From: Eleginops maclovinus
Taxonomy: Eukaryota; Chordata; Actinopteri; Perciformes; Eleginopidae
Assembly (NCBI RefSeq): GCF_036324505.1
Contig: NC_086350.1
Location: forward strand, 22,367,640-22,431,639
Direction of reading: 5' to 3'
DNA: 64,000 bases
A model generated the notes under the pieces. The model did not search any database, was not told the DNA's origin, and worked only from the letters and a program-made list of their open reading frames with translations. Within the stretch, counting starts at the first letter, position 1; each line of letters opens with the position of its first letter. A program made the position numbers and the translations under genes. Positions 11,844-23,431 of this stretch are shown piece by piece.

Positions 11844-13493
11844 CAGTGGTATGCAAAAGTTTGGGCACCCCTTAGGAAAACCACTGCATCAGTTTGTCAC
11901 TTGCTGAGCTTTTGAAGCAGCAACTTCATTTTAACATATGTTATACCTTATGGTAACAGAAACATCTCAGTAGTGAAATAACTTTTATTGGTCAAACAGA
12001 AACATGTTTATGTGCATTCAAACAAAAATAGGCATGTGCATAAATTTGGGCACCCCTAAGAAATAATTCCATTAATATTTAGTATTGCCTCCTTTTGCTG
12101 CAATAACGGCCTGTAGACGCCTCCTGTAGCCACAGACAAGTCCCTTAAGCCTGGCAGGTGGTATTTTGGCCCATTCTTCCACACAAAACGTCTCCAGTTC
12201 AGTCAGGTTTCTTGGCCTCCGTGCATGGACAGCCTTCTTCAAATAAATCCATACATTTTCAATGATGTTAAGGTCTGGGGACTGGGATGGCCATTCCAGA
12301 ACATTGTACCTGTGCTTCTGCATGAATTCCTTGGTGGATTTTGATCGGTGCTTAGGATCATTGTCCTGCTGAAAAATCCAACCCCGGCGTAGCTTCAACT
12401 TTGTGACTGACTCTAGAACATTCTTGTCAAGAATCTCCTGGTACTGTAAGGAATTCATGTGGCCCTCAACTTTAACAAGTTTTCCAGTACCTGTGCTAGC
12501 CACACAGCCCCATAACATGATAGATCCTCCACCAAATTTTACAGTGGGCAACAAGTTCTTTTCATTGAATGCAGTGTGTTTTTTTCGCCATGCATACCTG
12601 TTCATGTTATGACCAAATAACTCAATCTTGGTCTCATCTGACCACAGTATTTTGTTCCAAAATGCTTCTGGCTTGTCCAGATGTGCTTTTGCATACCTCA
12701 TGCGACTCTTCTTGTGATTAACACTCAGGAAAGGCTTTTTGCACATCACCCTTCCAATGAGCTCTTCCTGGTGCAAAGTACGCTGGATTGTGGAACGGTG
12801 AACAACTACACCATCAGCAGCCAGATGTTGTTGTAGTTCTCTGGAGGTGGTCTGTGGCTTCTCTGTGACCATTTTCACCATCCTTCGCCTGTGCCTTTCC
12901 CCTATTTTTGTCGGCCTACCACATCTTTCCTTCACACGGACTGTTCCTGTGGCCTTCCATTTCACAACTACGTTTCTGACTGTGGAGACAGACAGTTTAA
13001 ACCTGTCAGATAATTTTTTGTACCCTTCTCCTAATTTATAATGTTGGATTATCTTAGCTTTCAGGTCAGTGGAGAGTTGTTTTGAGGTCCCCATCTTGCC
13101 ACTCCCTAAGAAAGAACCTAGGCCAGGCACAGCCAGCTATTACCTATGTTAAATAGCCTTTTTCATGATTGGTTCCACCTGTCTTTGTAATTGAAGGTCT
13201 AATGAGCTAATCAAAGCAATTTTGTGCAGCAACCTGTCAGCTATAAATCCGTACAGGTGTTGAAATGAATGCTATTTATAAGGGTGCCCAAACTTTTGCA
13301 CATCCCATTTTTTGCATTTTATTTTATTATAATAAAACTATGTAATGCTACCCTAAGAATTTTGGTCTGGAAAACACTAAAACGTCTACATCTTTGTAGG
13401 AAAACAAATGTTGTTGCTGTGATCTTCTATTATAAAGGAAAAGCAAATTGTCATGAAATCTCAGAGGGGTGCCCAAACTTTTGCATACCACTG
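11844..13493 (-). mobile_element. Full-length Tc1/mariner-family transposon
   Basis: A 1650-bp element bounded by inverted CAGTGGTATGCAAAAGTTTG and flanked by TA on both sides (11842-11843, 13494-13495). Internal copies of the repeat core (TTTGGGCACCCC near 12046; GGGTGCCCAAACTTTTGCAC near 13282) give the IR/DR arrangement, with two transposase-binding repeats per end. It encodes one intact transposase on the minus strand. Both ends and the frame are preserved, so the insertion looks recent. Confidence 0.95.
12072..13094 (-). CDS. Tc1-like transposase, intact (DD34E)
   Basis: A 340-residue cut-and-paste transposase. The start is set at MGTSKQLSTD because Tc1 proteins begin this way; an in-frame ATG 12 codons upstream is less likely. 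The N-terminal part has the paired-type helix-turn-helix DNA-binding region and the GRP motif (CGRPTK). The catalytic triad is visible: D in LWSDETKIELFG, D in FQQDNDPKHRS, and E in SPDLNIIENVW. The glycine-rich FGGGSIMLWG box is also present. Length matches the usual 340 residues and no stop or frameshift is seen. It would bind the IR/DR ends of its own element and move it into TA sites. Confidence 0.95.
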   Translation of the reverse strand: MGTSKQLSTDLKAKIIQHYKLGEGYKKLSDRFKLSVSTVRNVVVKWKATGTVRVKERCGRPTKIGERHRRRMVKMVTEKPQTTSRELQQHLAADGVVVHRSTIQRTLHQEELIGRVMCKKPFLSVNHKKSRMRYAKAHLDKPEAFWNKILWSDETKIELFGHNMNRYAWRKKHTAFNEKNLLPTVKFGGGSIMLWGCVASTGTGKLVKVEGHMNSLQYQEILDKNVLESVTKLKLRRGWIFQQDNDPKHRSKSTKEFMQKHRYNVLEWPSQSPDLNIIENVWIYLKKAVHARRPRNLTELETFCVEEWAKIPPARLKGLVCGYRRRLQAVIAAKGGNTKY

Positions 13494-13515
13494 TATATAG
13501 ATATATATATATATT

Positions 13516-13795
13516 AGCAGTGGCCCAGTCAGTAGGGCTTGGACTGGGAATCGTAGGGTCGCCGGTTGAAGTCCCCGAACAGACTTGAAATATGGAAAGT
13601 GGACTGCTACTTGGAGAGGTCCCAGTTCACCTCCTAGGCCCTGCCGTGGTGCCCTTGAGCAAGGCACCAGACACCTCCAATCCCCCCTCCCATTGGTGTG
13701 CTGCACAATAGCTGCCCACTGCTCCTATTACTAAGATGGGTTAAATGCAGAGGACCAATTTCACTGTGTGTGCTCTACTGTGTGCATGTATGTGA
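13516..13795 (+). mobile_element. tRNA-derived SINE
   Basis: The head has an A-box-like region (GTGGCCCAGTCAGTAGGG) and a B-box-like GGTTGAAGTCC at the tRNA spacing, the internal RNA polymerase III promoter. The body carries the GTGCCCTTGAGCAAGGCACC segment typical of fish SINEs. It lies 22 bp after the Tc1 element. Confidence 0.7.
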
Positions 13796-15690
13796 CTAAT
13801 CAAGAGGGTTTCATCCTCCGATTCCATCTATCTACTACCAGTACCGGCCCTGACCACTGTGCTGCCATAGGCAAGATTTTAGCTAAATCACGTAACTATG
13901 GCAAACTAAACATACACAGAGAAACATTACTGCCATTAACAGGAGCAAACACAATTTTGGTCATTCTTTCAAAAACATGTTGAACTACATTAAGAATTTA
14001 CCTTAAAATGGAGAAAAACGGGGGTCTGAGATTTAGTCAAGGAGATGGATGCCTTCTCATTGATCTTATTCTGGAATTAGAAACCAACTAATATATCTAT
14101 TTTATGTACATTTAAAGACATAAAATCACAGTGAACATATAATCCTGTTCCTAATATTGCCCCCTTGAGGGAGCTATTCAAAAACGGTTGTCGGCATCTT
14201 TTCCCCCTATGATTTAAAACACTGCAGAAGCCTGATTATGTTAGTATTAAAATGGTCTGATGAAAGTTATTACATTGTGCTAACACAATTCTACATTTCC
14301 AAACCATGAGGAGAAAAAGACAGAAGGCATAAGTAATTATAATGGAAAATACTCTTCAAAGAAATCTGCAAACACCCAAAACTGCTTAAGTTCATATGAT
14401 TTAGCTTCCTTCATGCTAGATACAGTGGTTGAGGATGGATGTGACACATTGTTGTTACTGCTGCTTTAAGTTGTTCTGCCTTGCCAGCTGCAGTTAAGAA
14501 CTCTGTCCCACTCCATAACACAATGGAAATGTATAGATTTTAATATTTCTATTTTGTGTTTAATGATAGACAATGGAGAGACTGATGATGTTAACATTGC
14601 TGTTTATTTTGTTAGCACAACATTTGAATTATCTTGCACATCAGAGTAAAACCTTGAACAAATACCAGAAAGACCAGCAACATTTAATCTCATATAAATC
14701 AATTACATATAAAAGCAAGTGATTTGAGGTAATGCTAAGTTTACATATCCAAACAAGAAATGTGGATTCAAAGGTGAATAGGTAGTAGGTATACATATCA
14801 AAGTACGTCATTTTGAGAAGTGCCAGGTATACTTTTCAAAGCATGACATTTGAATACAAAGGTAAATGGTAGTAAGTATACATATACCAAATCCTGTTTA
14901 AAAAAACCACATACGGTGTAATATAAAGGTTGGCGGAGATTAAGGCAAAGAAACAACTTGTTTTGTTCTGGAAAACATCAAGGTTTGGGTTAAAAAGACT
15001 ATCTCGTTAAGGGTTAGTCATACACCCTTAATCATCATAAATGATGTGGTTAAGGTTAAGGGCAAATATAAATGTCCCTTTTCAAATACAATGTTAAAAT
15101 ATAGGAAATACATTTTTTTTTTAGGTCCTACTGTAAGTTTGGTTTAACTCCCATAATAACGACTATGCTCGATGTAGTGCTCCCACCGAAATGATGATGT
15201 CATTGTCCCTGCTGGGCCTAATTAAGTATGTGTATGGTAAGCTGTCATAGCTAGCATTCAGCTGCCGACTGCAGTGAATATGTCAGCTGGGAAAGCGCCT
15301 AAGTAAAGATCAAGAGGCTGAAAAGACAGCAAAAAGGAGAATAGAGAACCCTTTGCATACACTGAGAGTCATCAGAAGCAGGTGTGGATCCCAGGATTGG
15401 AACCGATTAGCAACATCTAGGGAGTGCCTGTCAAGCAAGCCACAGTTTCAAAGGAAGAGAAAAGGCAACTGCAGATGTGCATCTGTTTCTGAGATCGTTC
15501 ATTTCCAGCAGAGTACTTGGGTCTAATGAGAAGGATATACTGTATAGGAACCTTTTTAGCGCCAAACTGATAACATGGTATTTAGTTAGCATGTTGAAAG
15601 CTTATAATTTGTAATATATTATAAAAAGTTGTATGTTTGATTGATTGCGAAGGTGAGGTAAGTAAGGACAGGTTACCAGGAAATATTTTG
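13796..15690. other. Intergenic sequence between the two CYP2 loci
   Basis: No gene is seen. The stretch is AT-rich and contains one copy of a 200-bp direct duplication (14626-14830). Confidence 0.5.
14626..14830 (+). repeat. Copy 1 of a 200-bp direct duplication
   Basis: It shares long near-identical stretches with 17327-17526, for example GAATAGGTAGTAGGTATACA and the following CATATCAAAGTACGTCATTT. Both copies have the same orientation. Confidence 0.85.
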
Positions 15691-16200
15691 GTTTGATTGT
15701 CCAGAACTCAGCTGCCAGGGTGTTAACGCACACCAAGCCCTGGCAGCACATCACCCCCATCCTCAAGAAACTCCATTGGCTGCCAATCAAACAAAGGATC
15801 TGATACAAAATCCTCCTCCTCACCTACAAATCACTTCACTCATTGGCACCCCAGTACATCACCGACCTCCTCCAGCCGTACTCCCAGTCACGGTCCCTGC
15901 GCTCCACCAGCAAGGACTTACTCTCCACTCCTCGCACCAGACTCAGAACCTTTGGCGATAGGGCTTTCTGTGTACTTGCCCCTACCCTCTGGAACACTCT
16001 GCCCCCTCATATCCGTTCTGCCACGTCACATACACAGTTCCAAAAGCACCTCAAAACACACCTCTTCTTTCTTGCCTATCCTCCCTAACCCCCCACCCCT
16101 CCCTCTACCTCCCTCCTCCCACTTTGTGAAGTGACCTTGGGTATTATGAAAGGCGCTATATAAATCCAAGTCATCATTATTATTATTATTATTATTGATT
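15690..16200 (+). mobile_element. 5'-truncated LINE, reverse transcriptase C-terminus
   Basis: The plus strand translates, with at least one stop and frame change, to the C-terminal tail of a fish non-LTR reverse transcriptase: KKLHWLPIKQRI, LAPQYITDLLQPYSQSRSLR, RTRLRTFGDRAFCV and TLWNTLPPHIRSA. It ends in GGCGCTATATAAAT and a short (ATT)n tail, the usual 3' end of such elements. The upstream reverse transcriptase and endonuclease are missing. Confidence 0.85.
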
Positions 16201-17094
16201 GCGGGCTCAGGCAGCAAGGTACCAGTGGAGGCCACATGATAGGTAGCTTAACATGTTGTCTGTTTCCCTGTGATAGTTCCTGAGATATACGCGCCATTGC
16301 GGGTTGTGGTCACAGACGCCCGACACCAACAATCTGGTGAACTGAGAAATACTTTCCCAGTGGCAGTAGGATTAAACAGCGTTTTGTGAAACCGTTTTGT
16401 GTAGTGGACATTTATATAAATGTGAAAGTCCAGTACTCCAGCTATACGATAAATTAAATGTTTTCCAAAAGAGTGATCACTCACCTTGATGTATGTAATG
16501 TAATGTATTGTTTACAGCCATTACAGTTGGCTAAAAACGCTCTCTTTTGTTGTTTTTGTATTTGTTACGAGTAGTTAAAAGCTGTTTTTATCAATCTATG
16601 TCTCCTCTGTTTCTGCTGTATATCTGAAGACAGCTTTACTTTGTTTGCCTGAGTTGGACGTTCATGTGATATGGTTTGGGAGTCAGAGTGACGCCATAGA
16701 CTGGAGTGTAGTCTGGCTTTCCTGCATCCTCAGGCCAGATGAAATTGAACTTCCTGAGCAGCGTCACCAGGATGAGGAAGAGCTCCATACGAGCCAGACC
16801 CTCTCCCAAACACATACGAGGACCTGTGACATAAAGGCAGACCTCAAAGTCATCTACAACATTTGTGCATGCCACTGCCGGTGTGATACAGTGACCAGTA
16901 CTGTTGTTTTTTTAATACTCTCATACCTGCTGAGAAAGGCATGAAGGCCTCTGGTTTAACAAACTCTCCCTGGTCATTAAGGAAGTTTTCAGGGTTGAAT
17001 TCATTGGGGAATTTCCATTGTCCCTCCTCATTAAGCACTGAGGTCAGGTTAGGAATGATCAGCGTACCCTGAGAAAAAAATAAGAAGCATTACA

Positions 17095-17330
17095 TTTAAG
17101 TTAGCTGACGCTTTTATCTAAAGTGACTTACAATAAATACATTCGACCATGAAGAAACAAAATACTAAAATCAGGAATACTGTAAATACAATAGCTATTA
17201 ATAACCCAATAAGTGCTACTGCATTGGATTCAAATAAGTCAAACCTTTCTAAATGCTATGTACAGAATAAAGATTTGTTTTATGTTCACCAACCATTTCA
17301 AAAATACAATGCAGGTTATGTAGGGCTTTG
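17095..17330 (-). repeat. Fish dispersed repeat in CYP2 paralog intron
   Basis: TTAGCTGACGCTTTTATCTA followed by AAGTGACTTACAATAAATAC is the reverse of the retroposon tail at 10840-10980, then continues as the common dispersed repeat (ATTCGACCATGAAG). It fills part of the intron between 17068 and 17866. Confidence 0.55.
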
Positions 17331-17526
17331 AATTATCTTGCACACCAGACTAAAACTTTGAACATATAGGCAGAAAGACCAGCAACATTTAATCTCATAT
17401 AAATCAATTACATATAAAAGCAAGTGATTTGAGTAAATGTTAAGTTTACATATCTAAACAAGACATTTTGATTCAAAGGTGAATAGGTAGTAGGTATACA
17501 TATCAAAGTACGTCATTTTGAGAAGT
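17327..17526 (+). repeat. Copy 2 of a 200-bp direct duplication
   Basis: It is the partner of 14626-14830. This copy sits inside the intron of the truncated P450, so the duplication spans the 3' end of that gene. Confidence 0.85.
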
Positions 17527-17535
17527 GCTTTGTAG

Positions 17536-17640
17536 GTGAGCAGTAGGGTTCTGAGGTTGATATGGGATTGGACAGGGTGCCAATGCAGTTGGATGAGGTT
17601 GTGTTTCAGAGGACTTGGTGAGTGTGGTGAGTTTCCACAA
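17536..17640 (-). mobile_element. Small LINE reverse-transcriptase remnant
   Basis: The minus strand reads LHWHPVQSHINLRTLLLTYK, the same C-terminal LINE segment (LHWLPI...LLLTYK) as in the element at 15690-16200. Only about 35 residues remain. Confidence 0.5.
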
Positions 17641-18439
17641 CACATTATTATTGTAGAGTTAAATAGTTCTAACTTAGAAATAAGTACGAAGAGAGGTTTC
17701 CAGCGTGTACCCTTAAGTGCAAGTAAGTGCCTTCTTTACAACCTCCCAAGCCTAACCACCCGGGGGCAACGTCACGTCCTGTGTCCTATAAATCCATTAA
17801 CACTACAATTATAATGTCCTTAAAAAAAACAAAAAACTACACAATTTAAGAACAGCTGTTCTTACCTTGGGAATGGAATATCCCATAAGCTCTGTGTCTT
17901 TAATCGTACAGTGGGGGACACTCAGTGGCACAGTGTTGGCTACCCTCTGGATTTCATGGATCATAGCCTGGAAGAAGAGATTTTTTACAACAGAAGAAAA
18001 AAATCAATGCAAGCTTTGAGACACTCAGACAGTTCCTAAATACGTTAACAAACAACCACCATTTGTGTTTGTTTTATAAATACTGTATATGTTAAAGGAA
18101 GTGATTCAAAAGTATCTATCACAAGGGACCCAACGTAAATTAATTTTATCATCAGATTTAATGCCTGATTTTTATCTCTCTGCATATGATCGGGATAGGT
18201 CTTTGTGTCATGCTGTGACAAATAAGCTACTCAGACGCACACTAAATAAAAGTGCATTTACTTGAAGGAATCAGTCCAATGACTTACCTGCACGTAAGGC
18301 ATGTTGTGTCTGTCGTCGAAACTGGCCTGATCCTTCCCTCCCAACACATTGTCTATCTCTTGCTGACAATGGTCTGAGAAACAGCAGAGATAATACTAAT
18401 ATTGGGAATATATCTGAAATGTGTATAAAAACAATAAAG

Positions 18440-18560
18440 CTTTATTTATACAACGCTTTTCATACGGCAGGTACAGCGCAAAGTGCTTTACAAAATGGCA
18501 CACATCCCAAATTAAAACAAAAAAACAAGAAATTCCCCTCAGATCCATAAAAACCCATAA
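18440..18560 (-). repeat. Fish LINE/SINE 3' tail fragment
   Basis: CTTTATTTATACAACGCTTT and GCGCAAAGTGCTTTACAAAA are the common fish retroposon tail in reverse orientation. Confidence 0.5.
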
Positions 18561-19343
18561 AATAAATCAAATAAACATATGTACACAATAAAATAACATT
18601 CCAGTATTCCACCATCTTATTTTAGAGGACTATAAGACTATTTTAAAAGCCGGCTGAACGGGATATTAGGGCAATGACACAACGAAGAATATGAATGAGC
18701 TAGGGCATAATGAAGAACATGACTGAGGTGGTGAAAAGGCGAACCTGTATGCACTTGCATGAAAGCACTTTGCATTTACACTCATTACTGTGACAATGTT
18801 TCTATACCATTCAATATGCTCATACTCAGCCACACCATCTTCACTTTCAACCTCATAGTCATAACTTTCTGCTGATTTTTGAAATTTTATGTACAGTTCT
18901 GGAGTCTGTAGCGTTTAAGTACACAACCCTTTCTTTTAAAGTTGCTATTAATCATTTTAGGGGGCAGAAAACCATACTCAAAATCCTACAATACTTCTGC
19001 CAGTAATTGATGTTTCCTTCGGGAGAAGGAACAGTTTTGGTGTGGATGAATTGTATGTAAAAAAAAAGGCCGATCACAAGGAATTTCTTTTCACTTTGAC
19101 ATAGGTATAAATAAAAGGTTGTGGCGTTGTCCTCCAGCAGACACTTTTTCTACAGTTTACCTCAAAACCTCTAGGCAATTCGATCTTTCTGCTTTTTTTT
19201 TTTTTAGATTAGATAGAACTTTATTAATCCCGAAGGAAATTATTTTTTGCCAGGTTGCTCCAAAATTACTTTTGGTGTTTGTGAGATTTGAGACTGCTAA
19301 GCATTAATTTCAATATTCATGTCTCAAAACCTTAAGTACATAC
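18561..19343. other. Region upstream of the truncated P450, no exons
   Basis: Searched for the missing CYP2 exons (I-helix FAGTDT, WREQRRF) and none is seen. Around 19204-19240 is another repeat tail (AACTTTATTAATCCCGAAGG). Confidence 0.5.
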
Positions 19344-22300
19344 CAGGGTTCCCACAGGTTTCTTCAAGTCAAATTCAAGTCTTTTTCAGACCTTTTTAAG
19401 ACCATTCATGTCAAAACTTAATACCTATTTCACGGCCTATTTCACAGACATACCGGCAAAGAAAAACTTTTTTTTTTTTAAATGTGTTTATTATGATTAA
19501 TAACGTTATTATTTCTCAAACAAATGTGAAAATGTGGACTGTAAAGCCTTATGGAAGAATTATGTAACTTGCAGCACAGTAGTGAATAGTGAGTACAACA
19601 CCACAGCATCACAGCACAGACCACAGACAACAAGTCAAACAGAGGTGTGACAAATCTATTTATTAGCTAGCTTATTCCATGCTGGGAATATGGGGAGTAG
19701 AGAGACTCCAGAACAACAAACAAAGAAAATCAACTCAACAATAAATAAAATAAAGATCAAAGTCAACTCCTAAGCTCTTCACTTTTAGCAGCGATCTCTT
19801 TATCAAGGAGAGCCAGTTCTGCCAACTTCTCCTTATGGCCTCTCCGCAGGAGGTTGGACCTGGAGATCAGGTCAGCCATTTTGCTCCCTGCCTTTGCTTC
19901 AGCCTGCTCAGCCAGCCTGTCCGCATCCCTAGCCAGACCCTCAGATACCTCCTTTACGCGTATCCTCTTCACCTTCAGCTCCTGCAGACAGTCCTCTGCC
20001 TCCTTCCTCTTGAGAGCCTGGTCTTTTGCCTCCCTCTTCTTTCTTTCGTTCTCAAGGTGGATACGATACCTTGTCCTTGCTCTTGCTACACTTGTCAGTA
20101 GTGGTTTACTGAGTGGAACCTGGGTATCGGGTTGGGAAAAGAGAACCAGAGTCAGTGACAAACTCTAGAGACCAACTATGTTGATTCTATCAACTTTTAA
20201 GTCAACAGCATATTACTAGTGCAGGCAGGATTCATCTTACCTTGGTAACACCTCCATGTTGTATAATGTAGTCACACACCAGCCTCCGTGTGACCACAGT
20301 GTCCTCATGCAAATTATCTGACTCCACCTCTTTATTGATGGAGAATCCACGTTCAACAGTAGCTTGGCCGTGGGAGAGGATGAGCAGCTTCTTGCAGAAG
20401 GCCCACAGCTCTGGATAAGGCTCCATGGCACTGCTCAGGAAGATGTCCAGCCTCTTCTGCATGGGAGCAAAGTAGAGGAAGTCCTCACTCCGGCTCTCCA
20501 AGGACAGGAGACTGTCAAACTGCTGCAGTATGACATCCCCTATGACAAAACAGATGAGAAAAATTTGAGAAAAACATAGATAAATCATTGGGCATTGCCA
20601 GAAAATCAGATTGAAAATAAATTCATGTGTAGCCTATAATTTGCCTCTCTTATTCCTACCCGCAGAAGTATTAGTTAGCTGTTTGTCCTGGAGAAACCTC
20701 TGAACCATGCCCTTTCATGTGATTCCTGCATCTTTCTGGTTCTCTATACATTACTGACGGATCCAGGCACACCATCTGCCTAACAGTCAGATACTTGAGG
20801 GGGCTTTTGTCCTGCACTTTCCTGATGATGTTACACAGTCCCTGCATGCACTCTCTCTTGAACTCTAGCACCCTGAGCTCTGCACCTTTAATGCTCTAGA
20901 GAGAAAGAAATTAGCCATGAATATAGAACATGCCTTCACTGACCTGGTTTCGCCTAACCATTTGTAAAATGATCTTTGAAAACATCCCACTACCTTAAGA
21001 ACTGACTCTGCACCTAGACCAATGCTGATGTTTTGTGGGCTGAGCCAGATGGTCTTGTCTGTGACATCCAGTTTGGTCAGCTGCAGGGCAGTGATATCGT
21101 TGAGAACTTCTCTCTTTATGAAGCGTCTGAGTAGACTCTGTCAACAGACAAACACAAAAATGTCTGGTGCGGCTTTATCTCCTAATCACCAACATCAATC
21201 ATTTTTTACACCTCTAAACCAAAAGCCCCATATTGTCAAAATGTATCAATTGAGCCCAATCATTGGTTATTATAACGTGAAGTAAATTATTACTATCATC
21301 AATTCGGTCAGGTCCTTGGAGAGGAATGGGAGCACCGGCTCGTCTGTTTGATATTTTGTTAGGAAGGGCGTGAAGGTCCTGGCAAGTGCTGCGTAGAAGT
21401 GAAATTTGGCCAGAATGAGTGGATCCTTTATGGCTGCTGCAACTGTGTCATAAGATCCTGTGAAAGGGACAGAGGCAGGACATTTCAACAAAAACTATGA
21501 AAAGGCCACACCACCACCAGGGTAAAGACACAGTCACAGACCTATTCACAGCATTTTAGTAGGGCCCACCTGTTCCAGGGTTAGGGAGTTTTTTTGTTTT
21601 AACAGCTTCCATGTACAGAAGAAGTGATGGCCAGACTACCAGGGCTCTCTCCACAACCGGAAGGTTTTCTACCCAACGATGGGCACAGAAAGAAAGGGGG
21701 AACACACTGGACTTGGTTACGGTGACGTAATCCTCTCTCCTGGCAGGCACATTGTTAAACAATATGTGCATTGCTCTCAGCAACTTGTCCAGCAGCCATG
21801 CAGTGAACCCACACTTGAAAGCATTGTGTAGCGTGTGTAGGCCACAGCTCCCCACACAAATGAGCTGAAGACCTGAGGGTTTCATTGCAAACTTGATATT
21901 AGAAACCAAATTCTCCATAGCAGTTCTCTGTATTACTTTGAACTTGTTTATTCAATGTAAACTGCACTACAAATACTTACTATTTTACTTTAATATTACT
22001 AATGGATCACATACACTCTCACCCACACACACAGAAATAACATTAGGCCTATAAACTCCTCACCTCCGTACTGCTCAGCTTGATCTTTCTGGAAAAGTTC
22101 GAACAGTTTCCAGTTAACACTAGGCCCATCCATTGAAATGGACACCAAGTCCTTGAGGTTCAGTTTGTCCATACATTCCTGAAAAAAGTGCTGCATTTGA
22201 TTACCCAAGATAAGATGAATAGATGAGCAGCACATATTGTTAAGGGAAGTGCCTAATTGGTCATTGTGACATTGCCTTTACAGGACTGTGTATACCCCAA

Positions 22301-23431
22301 AAATGATATCAATATAAACTGAGAAATATTCAGAGTAAAAAAGGTTATGCTTACTTTGAGATGTGACAGCAGGTCTTGTGCAGTGGAATGTCCCATAAAC
22401 CGGGAGCCCAAATATCTGGACTGAACCTGTCCCTCGTCCCAGAAGCGGACATGCACATCCAGCTGTTTATTTTTTGTAGTCTCGTTGAGGCTCTCATCGA
22501 ACATCAGAACGAACGGCGATTTGTTGACTTTGGACACCAGTTCCTCTTTGATGAACACCGCTAAACCGAATTTGGCTATGTACGCCGTTTTGTCGGGACC
22601 ACACGTGAAAGTGGTAGCTATGTCTGAATCCGGGAACATAAATTTGAAAAGATCGGAAACGTTCTCATTTGAATTGTAGGACTGATGTTTGGCGACTGTG
22701 TTGAGAGTCCACAACACCTCTGCTTTCATTGTTGGTGTGGACCCAAAGGCTGTGCGCAGATCCACACTAACGGGCGTTGCGCTAGTAGCTGGAAGGGCTG
22801 TAGCAGTAACGTTAGCAGCTGGCTGGTTCACGTTACCTGCTACTTCAGACACATTATCAGCTAGCTGGCTAACATTAGCAGGCTGAAACACCCCGGCGAC
22901 GGAGGGAGTTTGATCCTTCACCTTCATGGAACTGATGTGCTTGGCTGATTTAGCATGAGACTCTAGAGCCTTCACGCCCATGGTACCAAGCTGGATTTTT
23001 TTTTTGCATACTGTGCAAAAAGCTTCGAATACGTTGTTTTCCACAGGTTTTACCCAGTGAAATGCTCGTTTGTCTCGCCACGCTTCATTAAATTTGCATT
23101 TCCCCATAACCACAGAATGTATCTTGGTCTGTCTATCTCTGGTCTGTGCTGCTATGATGCTGTAGCAAAGTGACGTCTTCCGACCCGGGGCAGCGTTCGT
23201 TCTCAATTATTGGTTCCGCCACTCTTTATTTAGGCTGTTATTTAATCAAAGTAATAGTGGTTGACAAATTAAACTTTTTAAAAGAATGCGATATACGGAG
23301 AAGTTACATACTGCACAAATTTAAGACCCAGGTATCAAAATTCAAGACTTTTTCAAGTCTTTTTAAGGTATTATTTCCAAATTCATAAATTCAATGCTTT
23401 TAAGACTTTTTAAGGACCCGCGGGAACCCTG
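19344..23431 (-). mobile_element. hAT-like DNA transposon, about 4.1 kb
   Basis: The terminal inverted repeats begin CAGGGTTCCCACAGG on the left and end CCGCGGGAACCCTG on the right. Subterminal regions share repeated AAGTCTTTTT motifs. The direct repeat ACATAC touches both ends (19338-19343 and 23432-23437), which would be a 6-bp target duplication rather than the 8 bp usual for hAT. The element carries a multi-exon transposase on the minus strand. Confidence 0.85.
19763..23107 (-). pseudogene. Multi-exon hAT-like transposase, frameshifted
   Basis: About eight exons on the minus strand. Exon 1 (23107-22355) starts MGKCKFNEAW and has a zinc-finger-like FCTVCKKKIQLG...HAKSAKH and FVLMFDESLN. 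Exon 2 (22178-22064) has LVSISMDGPSVNWKLF. Later pieces cover 21918-21569, 21460-21300, 21139-21000 and 20896-20667. The exon near 20539-20241 ends with ILSHGQATVERGFSINKEV, resembling the hAT C-terminal dimerisation region. The last exon (about 20120-19763) is a charged coiled coil ending EEL RS. The 20896-20667 exon changes frame near 20710, where the RNHMKG frame must switch to a frame reading MVQRFLQDKQLTN, so this copy is probably inactive. Introns have GT/AG borders where checked. Superfamily from the C-terminus only. Confidence 0.7.

Larger units (their letters stand above)
16636..18373 (-). pseudogene. Second CYP2-family P450, only the last four exons
   Basis: Four coding exons of a paralog of the gene at 5545-11314: 18373-18288 (86 nt), 17967-17866 (102 nt), 17068-16927 (142 nt), 16823-16636 (188 nt with stop). 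Their lengths match the neighbour's exons except the terminal one. Encoded pieces include [25 protein letters not shown], the [10 protein letters not shown] segment and the heme motif continuing GPRMCLGEGLARMELF. Every splice site is canonical and no frame is broken, yet exons 1-6 (membrane anchor, I-helix) are not found before the hAT element at 19344 or anywhere else in the window. It is either a partial tandem duplicate or a gene cut by rearrangement or misassembly. Confidence 0.85.

Noticed and set aside
13516..13590. A possible tRNA gene
   Set aside because: It has A/B-box-like motifs but no complete cloverleaf, and a SINE body follows directly.
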